Positions 8,192-13,303 of a stretch of DNA of 14,687 nt are shown in pieces. Below the pieces are notes generated by a model. The model did not search any database, was not told the DNA's origin, and saw only the letters and a program-made list of their open reading frames with translations. The stretch lies in assembly GCA_049792815.1 (NCBI GenBank), contig JBARBG010000028.1, forward strand, positions 1 through 14,687. Reading direction: 5' to 3'. Position 1 is the first letter of the stretch, and every line of letters starts with the position of its first letter. A program made the position numbers and the translations under genes. Origin of the DNA: DAIDKA01 sp049792815. Lineage in GTDB: Bacteria; Pseudomonadota; Gammaproteobacteria; Steroidobacterales; Steroidobacteraceae.

Positions 8192-8638
8192 ATGAGCGGA
8201 CGTACCCGAGGATACGCCCACCGCGTCGACATTGCGGCTGGGGCAGAGCTGGTCTGGAAGGCCCTGACGCAGACCGAGAACCTGCGCAAGTGGTGCTCGC
8301 CCGAGGCGCAGATCAATGCCCGGGAAGGGGGCCACTTCCGCGCCAGCGTTGATCGGGTCACGGAAATGGAAGCGCATATCGATGTGCTGCTGCCGCAACG
8401 GCGCATGCGGCTCATCTACCAGCCCACCGAGGCTCTGCTGCAGAACGACAGCCCCATTGTGGATGACTTCATCCTCGATGGTTCCGAGCCCGGCAAGACC
8501 GTCCTGCGGCTGCTGGGCTCAGGGTTTCCCGCCGATCATGAGTCCGACACCTTCTACATGCGCCTGCGCACGGGGTGGGAGCGGGCGGTGGCGCGGCTGA
8601 AGGTGCTGTCCGAACAGCTAGCAAAGGAGAGCGCCTGA
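8192..8638 (+). CDS. SRPBCC / AHSA1-like domain protein
   Basis: 148 residues. The N-terminus (RVDIAAGAELVWKALTQTENLRKWCSP) is the typical first strand and helix of START/Bet v1-like AHSA1 domains, and the Trp-rich C-terminal helix (TGWERAVARLKVLSEQL) matches the closing helix of that fold. Such proteins bind hydrophobic ligands or act as Hsp90 co-chaperone-like domains; the ligand here cannot be told. The start is ATG 8192, 36 bases from the divergent kinase start. No Shine-Dalgarno is visible, so it may be leaderless or poorly initiated. The frame is open far upstream (to 7130), but that part runs antisense to the kinase. The stop TGA shares its last base with the ATG of the next gene, so the two are co-transcribed. 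Confidence 0.85.
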   Translation: MSGRTRGYAHRVDIAAGAELVWKALTQTENLRKWCSPEAQINAREGGHFRASVDRVTEMEAHIDVLLPQRRMRLIYQPTEALLQNDSPIVDDFILDGSEPGKTVLRLLGSGFPADHESDTFYMRLRTGWERAVARLKVLSEQLAKESA

Positions 8639-9015
8639 TGGCCGGATTCCTGTTTCGCGCAGCGCTGTCCATGGTCGGCCTGTGGATCGCCACGCGCTGG
8701 ATCAGCGGCATACGCATCGCTGACGCGCAGACGCTGGTGCTCGCGGGCCTGTTGCTGGGGGTGGTCAATGCCTTCGTGCGGCCCATTGCCGTGATTCTGA
8801 CCTTCCCGCTCACCCTTCTGACCCTTGGACTGTTCCTGCTGGTGGTCAATGCCGGCATGCTCGGCCTTACGGCCTGGCTGCTGCACGGCTTTCACGTGGC
8901 GAACTTCAGGGCTGCCCTGTTGGCCAGCCTCGTGGTCAGCGTGACCAGCTGGATAGGGTCGATGTTCATCGGGTCGCGGGGCCGGTTCGACGTCTACACC
9001 AAGCGCTGGCGCTGA
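8638..9015 (+). CDS. Small membrane protein of the phage-holin-like family (PF04020 type)
   Basis: 125 residues with four hydrophobic segments (about 4-20, 33-52, 56-80 and 95-115) and the characteristic centre GLLLGVVNAFVRPIAVIL followed by FPLTLLTLGLFLLVVNA. This is the widespread bacterial 'phage holin family / YvlD-like' membrane protein. Despite the name, these are chromosomal proteins of unknown role with no lysis evidence. The start is ATG 8638, with AAGGAG at 8623-8628 placed 9 bases upstream. It overlaps the stop of the AHSA1 gene in TGATG, implying coupled translation. The 3' end overlaps the convergent hemD-like gene by 22 bases. Confidence 0.85.
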   Translation: MAGFLFRAALSMVGLWIATRWISGIRIADAQTLVLAGLLLGVVNAFVRPIAVILTFPLTLLTLGLFLLVVNAGMLGLTAWLLHGFHVANFRAALLASLVVSVTSWIGSMFIGSRGRFDVYTKRWR

Positions 9016-9824
9016 AGCGCCTCCTCAAGGGCGCTGGTCATGGGCTTGAGGAAAAAACTGTCCTCCGGCATCGACTGCACCTGGATGCCGTGGCGGCCCA
9101 GCGTCTGGGCCACCACCGGCCCGACGGCGGCGACGTGGGTGCGCGCGAGCGCCTGCGCGACGCGGGCTGCGCCGCCCACCGCGATCAGCCGGCGAACCTG
9201 CGGCGTGCTGGTGAAGGCGATGGCATCGATGCCGCCGCCTTCGATGGCGGCCAGCAGCTCCAGCACCGCGGCATCCTCGGTGGAATCCGCGTACCTGTAG
9301 GGCGCGACGGTCAGGACCGCGGCCCCGCAGCGCTGCAGGAATTCACTCAATGGCAGGTTCGGTTCCTGGCCATACAGCTGCACCCCGAAACTGCGGCCCT
9401 CGAGGCTGAAGGCCAGCGGCTCGAGCGCGGCGATGACGCCGGCGGTGGTGGGAACCTCGGCGGCGATGTCGGGTTTCAATCCCAGCTCGCGCAGTGCGCG
9501 CGCCGGCTTCGGGCCGCGCGTAATCTTGCGCACCTTCGCCAGTTGCGCCAGGAACGCGCTCTTGAGCGCCGGCTCATGCTGATCGATGCAGCCCAGCAGC
9601 CGCCGTAGCCCTTCGCCGGTGAGCAGAATCAAGTCATCGCAGGCGCCTTCGGCGAAACGGCGGATGAAATTCAGCACCGGCGCCGGATCGGCGGCGTCGC
9701 GGATCGCGACCAGCGGACAGCGCAGCACCCGCGCGCCACGCCGCTCCAGCAGCGCGGCAAACAGATCCAGCTCGCGGGTTTCGGGAACGGCGATGGTCCT
9801 GCCGGCAAGCGTCTGGGTTTCCAT
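8994..9824 (-). CDS. hemD: Uroporphyrinogen-III synthase-like protein
   Basis: 276 residues from ATG 9824, close to the normal size of HemD, which closes and inverts hydroxymethylbilane to uroporphyrinogen III, the branch point to heme, siroheme and cobalamin. The start LAGRTIAVPETRELDLFAAL is the family's N-terminal strand. Further matches are LLTGEGLRRL (67-76), the APYRY segment around Y176-Y178, IDAIAFTSTPQVRRL (199-213) and VAAVGPVVAQTLGRHGI (231-247), in the right order for the two-lobed fold. The open frame continues to 9896, but those residues are Arg/His-rich and unlike HemD. No hemC is adjacent, so this is probably not the main heme-operon copy. The divergent NirB-type flavoprotein suggests a role in siroheme supply for nitrite reductase (inference). 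Confidence 0.85.
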   Translation of the reverse strand: METQTLAGRTIAVPETRELDLFAALLERRGARVLRCPLVAIRDAADPAPVLNFIRRFAEGACDDLILLTGEGLRRLLGCIDQHEPALKSAFLAQLAKVRKITRGPKPARALRELGLKPDIAAEVPTTAGVIAALEPLAFSLEGRSFGVQLYGQEPNLPLSEFLQRCGAAVLTVAPYRYADSTEDAAVLELLAAIEGGGIDAIAFTSTPQVRRLIAVGGAARVAQALARTHVAAVGPVVAQTLGRHGIQVQSMPEDSFFLKPMTSALEEALQRQRLV

Positions 9825-9837
9825 GCCGCGCAAGCTT

Positions 9838-9853
9838 ACCGCGTCGCCGCGGT
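9838..9853. promoter_or_regulatory. Short inverted repeat upstream of hemD-like gene
   Basis: ACCGCG-TCGC-CGCGGT is a perfect 6-bp inverted repeat starting 14 bases upstream of the hemD-like ATG on the minus strand. It could be a 5' leader hairpin or a protein site; in DNA this GC-rich it may also be chance. Confidence 0.25.
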
Positions 9854-9870
9854 GCATGCCGTGGACCGGT

Positions 9871-9887
9871 TGCACCCGGCGGGGGCA
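9871..9887 (+). promoter_or_regulatory. Candidate NtrC-binding site
   Basis: TGCACCCGGCGGGGGCA matches the NtrC dyad TGCACC-N5-GGTGCA at all but one position (GGGGCA for GGTGCA). It is centred about 64 bases upstream of the start of transcription predicted from the sigma-54 promoter at 9917-9932. An NtrC site beside a sigma-54 promoter, in front of a nitrite-reductase-like gene, is the arrangement expected for nitrogen limitation control. It lies between the divergent hemD-like gene and the oxidoreductase and could serve both. Assignment is by motif only. Confidence 0.45.
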
Positions 9888-9916
9888 TTTGCGCATGCCG
9901 CACCCGCCCTGGCCCG

Positions 9917-9932
9917 TGGCACAGCTGTTGCA
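9917..9932 (+). promoter_or_regulatory. Sigma-54 (-24/-12) promoter for the NirB-like oxidoreductase
   Basis: TGGCACAGCTGTTGCA matches the RpoN consensus TGGCAC-N5-TTGCA throughout, with exactly 10 bases between the -24 GG (9918-9919) and the -12 GC (9930-9931). Transcription would begin near 9943, leaving a leader of about 24 bases that contains GGAG at 9957-9960, 6 bases before TTG 9967. The promoter lies downstream of ATG 9895, so that ATG would not be on the transcript. Confidence 0.65.
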
Positions 9933-9953
9933 GGATCAACAGTTGCCCGCAAC
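9925..9953 (+). repeat. Overlapping inverted repeats at -12 to the transcription start
   Basis: CTGTTG-CAGGAT-CAACAG (9925-9942) is a perfect 6-bp inverted repeat covering the -12 element, and GTTGC-CC-GCAAC (9942-9953) is a second one just downstream. Both overlap the polymerase footprint and could bind a repressor or form a leader structure. Confidence 0.35.
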
Positions 9954-9966
9954 CTCGGAGTCATCC

Positions 9967-11214
9967 TTGGCCGCCGTCCTGCCCGAATTCCCGCTCGCCG
10001 ATCCGGCACTGCCGCCCATCGTCATCGTGGGCAGTGGCCCCGCGGGCATGCACGTCGCGGCGGCACTGGCGCGCTGCCTGCCGGCCGCGCCGCGCCTGGT
10101 GTATGGCGATGAGCCGTGTGAACCCTACGATCGGGCGCGTCTGTCGGCGTTCCTGGCCGGCGAACTGCGCTGGGAGTCCCTCGCCATGGACCCCGCACTG
10201 CTGCAGGACCCGCGCCTGGAGCGCCGCTTCGGCTGCACGGTCACCGCCATCGATCGCGACGCACGCCATGTCGTCGACTCCTGGGGCCGCATCCAGCGCT
10301 ATTCGAAACTCGTTCTGGCCACGGGCGCGCGACCCCATGTGCCGCGGCTACCCGGCATCACGCTGGCCGGCGTGTTCACCTTCCGTGACTTCCGCGATGC
10401 GCAGCGCCTGATCGCGCGGCGCGCGCGCACGCGGCGCACCGTGGTGCTGGGCGGAGGCCTGTTCGGTCTGCAGGCGGCGCGCGCGATGCGCCGCTCGCGT
10501 ACCGAAGTCGTGGTCATCGAGCATTGCGCGGGGCTCATGCCCCGGCACCTGGATCCGGTGGCCGCGGCAATGCTCAAGGAGCATGTGGAGCGCAGCGGAC
10601 TGCGCGTGGTGCTCGATACCGGCGTGCGCAGCATCTACGGCGATACCCGCGTGGCGGGCGTGCGCCTGATGAGCGGAGAGGACATCGCCTGCGACACCAT
10701 CATTCTGGCCACGGGCCTGCGGCCGCGGGTGGAGCTGGCGATTGCGGCCGGGCTTCCGGTACGCAGCGGCATCAGGGTCGACGATCAGTTGCGAACGGTC
10801 GACCCGGATATCCATGCGGTGGGCGAGTGCGCCGAGCATCGCGGCGTTGTGTATGGCCTGGCGTGGCCGGGCCTCGAGCAGGCGCAGACCGTCGCGGCCG
10901 TGCTGGCCGGTGAGCAACGCGTCTATCACGGCTCCTCGAGCGGGCTGGACATGCAGGTATCGGGTCTGCCGGTCTTCAGCGCCGGCCGCGTGGCGCCGGA
11001 GCGGCTGGGCGACGGTGACAAGGAACTGGCCTATCAGGGCCGCGGCGCCGCCCAATACTGCAAGGTCGTCCTGACGCGGGGCCGGATCAGTGGCGCGCTG
11101 GCCATAGGGTCCGGGTTCGATACCAAACGGTTGCAGCAGGCCGTGCTCGAAGGCACGCGCGTGCATGCCTGGAACCGCTGGCGTTTTTCACTGCATGGCA
11201 GGCTGTGGGCCTAG
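9967..11214 (+). CDS. NirB-type FAD/NAD(P)H oxidoreductase (flavoprotein module only)
   Basis: 415 residues from TTG 9967. The FAD Rossmann motif is GSGPAG (22-27), the NAD(P)H one GGGLFG (162-167), with ATGARP and ATGLRP between and after. The second FAD-binding motif, AVGECAEHRGVVYGLAWPG (284-302), is very like the NirB segment. The C-terminal SGLPVFSAG and VVLTRGRISGALAIG also match NirB. The BFD-like [2Fe-2S] and siroheme/4Fe-4S domains of full NirB are absent, and no CxxC cluster motif is seen. It probably passes NAD(P)H electrons to a partner nitrite reductase, rubredoxin or ferredoxin. The start was chosen because GGAG lies 6 bases upstream and a sigma-54 promoter at 9917-9932 precedes it; ATG 9895 (439 residues) or ATG 9856 would begin before the promoter. 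The stop TAG overlaps the convergent toxin stop in CTAG. Confidence 0.85.
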   Translation: MAAVLPEFPLADPALPPIVIVGSGPAGMHVAAALARCLPAAPRLVYGDEPCEPYDRARLSAFLAGELRWESLAMDPALLQDPRLERRFGCTVTAIDRDARHVVDSWGRIQRYSKLVLATGARPHVPRLPGITLAGVFTFRDFRDAQRLIARRARTRRTVVLGGGLFGLQAARAMRRSRTEVVVIEHCAGLMPRHLDPVAAAMLKEHVERSGLRVVLDTGVRSIYGDTRVAGVRLMSGEDIACDTIILATGLRPRVELAIAAGLPVRSGIRVDDQLRTVDPDIHAVGECAEHRGVVYGLAWPGLEQAQTVAAVLAGEQRVYHGSSSGLDMQVSGLPVFSAGRVAPERLGDGDKELAYQGRGAAQYCKVVLTRGRISGALAIGSGFDTKRLQQAVLEGTRVHAWNRWRFSLHGRLWA

Positions 11215-11558
11215 GTGTCAGGCATGCCAAGTGTACGACCGACTCGGTCGACTACTTGCTGGATCATGGCTGCTGAGATCGTACCGAGCCTTGTCGCGTC
11301 GGCGGCATCGATTGTGGCGATCTTCGCCGGGCGAATCACAGAAGGCGCGGGCAGGCCCGCGCGAGCGAGGGCAGTGATCATGACATCGCCCGGCCAACCT
11401 CGATTCTCAGCGCTCGTGATCATGGCCACCCACACAAGTCCGTGAGCGTCTCCCAGGCTTGGAACTGACACGACCAGGGCAGGACGCGATTGTCGAGTCG
11501 ACCTGTCCGTGTACGGAAACGGAACTTTCACGACGTCACCTTGGCTAAAGATCGCCAT
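11211..11558 (-). CDS. PemK/MazF-family toxin (endoribonuclease)
   Basis: 115 residues, typical for the family. The N-terminus MAIFSQGDVVKVPFPYTD and the RPALVVS strand are the MazF/PemK hallmark beta-sheet. The Arg of RPALVV and the Thr in MITSAE correspond to the residues used for RNA cleavage in MazF. The expected role is sequence-specific mRNA cleavage when free of its antitoxin. The start is ATG 11558; the open frame further upstream (to 11657) lies inside the antitoxin gene and encodes no family sequence. It overlaps the antitoxin gene by 14 bases, so translation is coupled with antitoxin first. Its stop TAG shares the palindrome CTAG with the stop of the convergent oxidoreductase gene. 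It appears intact. Confidence 0.9.
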   Translation of the reverse strand: MAIFSQGDVVKVPFPYTDRSTRQSRPALVVSVPSLGDAHGLVWVAMITSAENRGWPGDVMITALARAGLPAPSVIRPAKIATIDAADATRLGTISAAMIQQVVDRVGRTLGMPDT

Positions 11559-11763
11559 ACGCCTTGCGGTCCGCAGCTGAGTTCCACTCGCCGAATGTCC
11601 GGAATGGATCATCGCCCTCGGAGACCTGGCGGGCCTTGGTGAGGACCACCTGCTCACCCCGGATCTCGTAGACGAGTTCGTCGCCCTCCTTGAGCTTCAA
11701 GGCCGCACGTATCGGTTGAGGTATGGTCGTTTGTGCCTTGCTGCTCAGCTTGCTCGTGATCAT
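11545..11763 (-). CDS. AbrB/MazE (SpoVT-like) family antitoxin
   Basis: 72 residues. MITSKLSSKAQTTIPQPIRAALKLKEGDELVYEI is a standard swapped-hairpin AbrB domain, with the family's KAQTTIPQPIR core. The tail after residue 45 (DDPFRTFGEWNSAADRKAYG) is acidic and aromatic, as expected for the segment that covers the MazF active site. The start is ATG 11763, with GAGGGA about 6 bases upstream. The open frame continues to 11901, but that part contains the promoter and operator. It is first in the two-gene operon with the toxin and presumably represses its own promoter through the inverted repeats at 11772-11816. Confidence 0.9.
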   Translation of the reverse strand: MITSKLSSKAQTTIPQPIRAALKLKEGDELVYEIRGEQVVLTKARQVSEGDDPFRTFGEWNSAADRKAYGDL

Positions 11764-11771
11764 GCGTCCCT

Positions 11772-11816
11772 CGCTGGTAAGGATCTTCCTTACAGTATGG
11801 AATATCCTTACTGGCG
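11772..11816. promoter_or_regulatory. Inverted-repeat operator of the toxin-antitoxin operon
   Basis: A 15-bp arm at 11772-11786 (CGCTGGTAAGGATCT) is repeated in inverted form at 11802-11816 with 12 of 15 positions matching. A third half-site, TCCTTAC at 11787-11793, makes a tight GTAAGGA-N3-TCCTTAC dyad with the first. The array covers the -10 region and touches the -35 of the antitoxin promoter, so binding would block transcription, as in autoregulated AbrB/MazE-type modules. Confidence 0.6.
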
Positions 11817-11820
11817 TCAA
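11792..11820 (-). promoter_or_regulatory. Probable sigma-70 promoter of the toxin-antitoxin operon
   Basis: On the minus strand TTGACG (11820-11815) is a strong -35. After 17 bases comes TACTGT (11797-11792), a weak -10; CATACT two bases earlier is an alternative with a 15-base spacer. The leader to ATG 11763 is about 20 bases and carries GAGGGA. Confidence 0.5.
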
Positions 11821-11844
11821 GCCGCATGTCGTGCTGATGCAGGC

Positions 11845-11881
11845 GCTGTCCGGGTGCTGTCCGGGCGGGTGTCCGCGGACA
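11845..11881 (+). promoter_or_regulatory. Candidate upstream activator sites for the permease operon
   Basis: Two perfect 10-bp direct repeats, GCTGTCCGGG at 11845-11854 and 11856-11865, are followed by the perfect palindrome TGTCCGCGGACA at 11870-11881. The three TGTCCG cores start at 11847, 11858 and 11870, one helical turn apart. They lie 65-100 bases before the -24 element of the sigma-54 promoter at 11946-11961, where enhancer-binding proteins usually sit. The stretch in between is noticeably A/T-rich, which would favour DNA bending. The binding protein is unknown. Confidence 0.5.
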
Positions 11882-11945
11882 TGCGCTTGGCGGTTCGCCA
11901 TCCCGAAATGTAAATCAGAACAAGGGGTTAATCCGTAACTGGATA

Positions 11946-11961
11946 TGGCACATCATTTGCT
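11946..11961 (+). promoter_or_regulatory. Sigma-54 (-24/-12) promoter of the permease operon
   Basis: TGGCACATCATTTGCT matches TGGCAC-N5-TTGCW, with 10 bases between GG (11947-11948) and GC (11959-11960). The predicted transcription start, about 12 bases after the GC (near 11972), lies past ATG 11967 and only a few bases before ATG 11976 and ATG 11979. Confidence 0.65.
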
Positions 11962-11978
11962 CTTTCATGCCCATCATG

Positions 11979-13298
11979 ATGCTGGGCTACTACCTGGAAC
12001 TGGCCTGCCGTAGTTTGCGGCACAACGTTGTACTGACCGTCCTCATTGTCGCGGCGGTCGGCGTGGGCATCGGTACTTCCATGACCGAGTTCGCCGTCAT
12101 GCGCGCGATGTTGGGGGACCCTGTCCCGGACAAGTCATCAAGGCTCGTGGTGCCGCAGATCGATGTCTGGGGTCCCGACTCGCGGCAAAGCCGCACCGGC
12201 CCCGCTGAGTTGCCCGATCAACTCAGTTACCGCGATGCCATGGCCTTGATGCAGGCACACAAAGGAATTCGGCAGACGGCGATGTATGGCCTCGAGCCCG
12301 ATGTGACACCCGACCGAGGCCGGCCTTTCCCGGCGTCGGGCCGCGCGACATACGCGGACTTCTTCACCATGTTCGAGGCGCCGTTCCGCTCCGGTGGGCC
12401 TTGGTCGCAGGCGGATGATGCGCAGCGCGCCAATGTGGTGGTGTTGAGCGCCAAGCTTGCCGACAAGGTCTTTGCGCATACCGATGCCGTGGGCCAGAAA
12501 ATCACCCTCGATGCGCGCGACTATCGGGTAGTGGGCGTGCTCGCTCCATGGCAACCCATACCACGTGTCTACGATATGACGGGCAGCGCCATCCGGGAGG
12601 CTGACGATCTGTATCTGCCGTTTTCAACGGCCATTGATCGGCAGATGCGCCAATTCGGCAGCAATAGCTGCACTTCGGTGCCACCCGCAGGATGGGACGG
12701 GCATCTGAAATCGGACTGCGTATGGATAGCGTTCTGGGCGGAGCTGTCCAGCGCGGGCGCCATCGATGACTACCGGCAGTATCTTCTGAACTATGCCGCT
12801 GAGCAGCGTGCGGCCGGGCGCTTCCACTGGCCGCCATTGGTTCGTGTCCATAGCGCCCGCGAGTGGATTGCGCTGCGCAAGGTGGTCCCCGACGCGGTGA
12901 AGCGCAGCACGCTCATTGCCTTCGGCTTTCTCATCGTCTGCTTGATCAACGCCGTCGGGCTCATGCTGGCCAGGTTTTCCGGCCGGGCGGCCGAGCTTGG
13001 CGTGCGACGCGCGCTTGGCGCCAGCCGCTGGAGCATTTTCTGCCAATGCATGACCGAAACTATGCTGGTCGGCGTGCTGGGTGGTGTTCTCGGGCTTGGT
13101 CTGACGGCGCTCGGCCAGGCCTGCGAGCGGGCGCTGGACGGTGGCGACAGCCCCGTGACGCGGCTCCTATATTCCCTGGATACGGGAATGGTGCTCATCA
13201 CCGTCGGGGTTGCGGTCGCGGCGACGGTGTGTTCGGGCCTGTACCCGACCTGGCGCGCCAGCCGCGTGCAGCCGGCACTGCAACTAAAGACCGACTGA
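11979..13298 (+). CDS. ABC transporter permease, MacB/FtsX type (first of a pair)
   Basis: 439 residues from ATG 11979. One N-terminal membrane segment (about 17-35) is followed by a large periplasmic MacB_PCD-like domain (about 40-305) and three C-terminal segments (310-331, 360-380 and 403-423). ELGVRRALGASRWSIF follows the second segment, as in FtsX-family permeases, and the end YPTWRASRVQPALQLKTD is typical. Such proteins use ATP hydrolysis by a partner to drive periplasmic conformational change for efflux or lipoprotein/peptide export. No ATP-binding subunit is encoded next to it. The periplasmic domain has two cysteines (231 and 247) that could pair. ATGs at 11967 and 11976 are alternative starts. 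11979 is preferred because MLGYYLELACRSLRHN is the family's N-terminus and the sigma-54 start would fall after 11967; no Shine-Dalgarno is seen. Confidence 0.87.
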   Translation: MLGYYLELACRSLRHNVVLTVLIVAAVGVGIGTSMTEFAVMRAMLGDPVPDKSSRLVVPQIDVWGPDSRQSRTGPAELPDQLSYRDAMALMQAHKGIRQTAMYGLEPDVTPDRGRPFPASGRATYADFFTMFEAPFRSGGPWSQADDAQRANVVVLSAKLADKVFAHTDAVGQKITLDARDYRVVGVLAPWQPIPRVYDMTGSAIREADDLYLPFSTAIDRQMRQFGSNSCTSVPPAGWDGHLKSDCVWIAFWAELSSAGAIDDYRQYLLNYAAEQRAAGRFHWPPLVRVHSAREWIALRKVVPDAVKRSTLIAFGFLIVCLINAVGLMLARFSGRAAELGVRRALGASRWSIFCQCMTETMLVGVLGGVLGLGLTALGQACERALDGGDSPVTRLLYSLDTGMVLITVGVAVAATVCSGLYPTWRASRVQPALQLKTD

Positions 13299-13303
13299 GC
13301 GCC

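Noticed and set aside
8179..8194. TGGCAC at 8179 as a third sigma-54 promoter
   Set aside because: The bases at the -12 position are not GC at the required 10-base spacing from the GG; the nearest GC is two bases off.
8156..8398. N-terminal extension of the hybrid kinase to 8398
   Set aside because: It would be antisense through the AHSA1 gene, and its Pro/Arg-rich sequence has no sensor-domain character; ATG 8155 gives a normal PAS start.
8638..9015. Holin annotation as a sign of a prophage
   Set aside because: The PF04020-type protein is a common chromosomal membrane protein; no lysin, integrase or structural phage gene is nearby.
9586..9966. Upstream extension of the oxidoreductase, including ATG 9856 and ATG 9895
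   Set aside because: The part before 9825 is antisense to the hemD-like gene, and 9856-9966 holds the sigma-54 promoter, NtrC-like site and Shine-Dalgarno for TTG 9967. ATG 9895 is not fully excluded without transcript data.
11211..11978. Toxin-antitoxin region as part of a mobile element
   Set aside because: No transposase, integrase, attachment repeats or terminal inverted repeats flank it; the slightly lower GC there is suggestive only.
12863..13303. Open frame upstream of the second permease
   Set aside because: It lies in another frame of the first permease gene; its Arg/Gly/Ala-rich sequence is a shadow.
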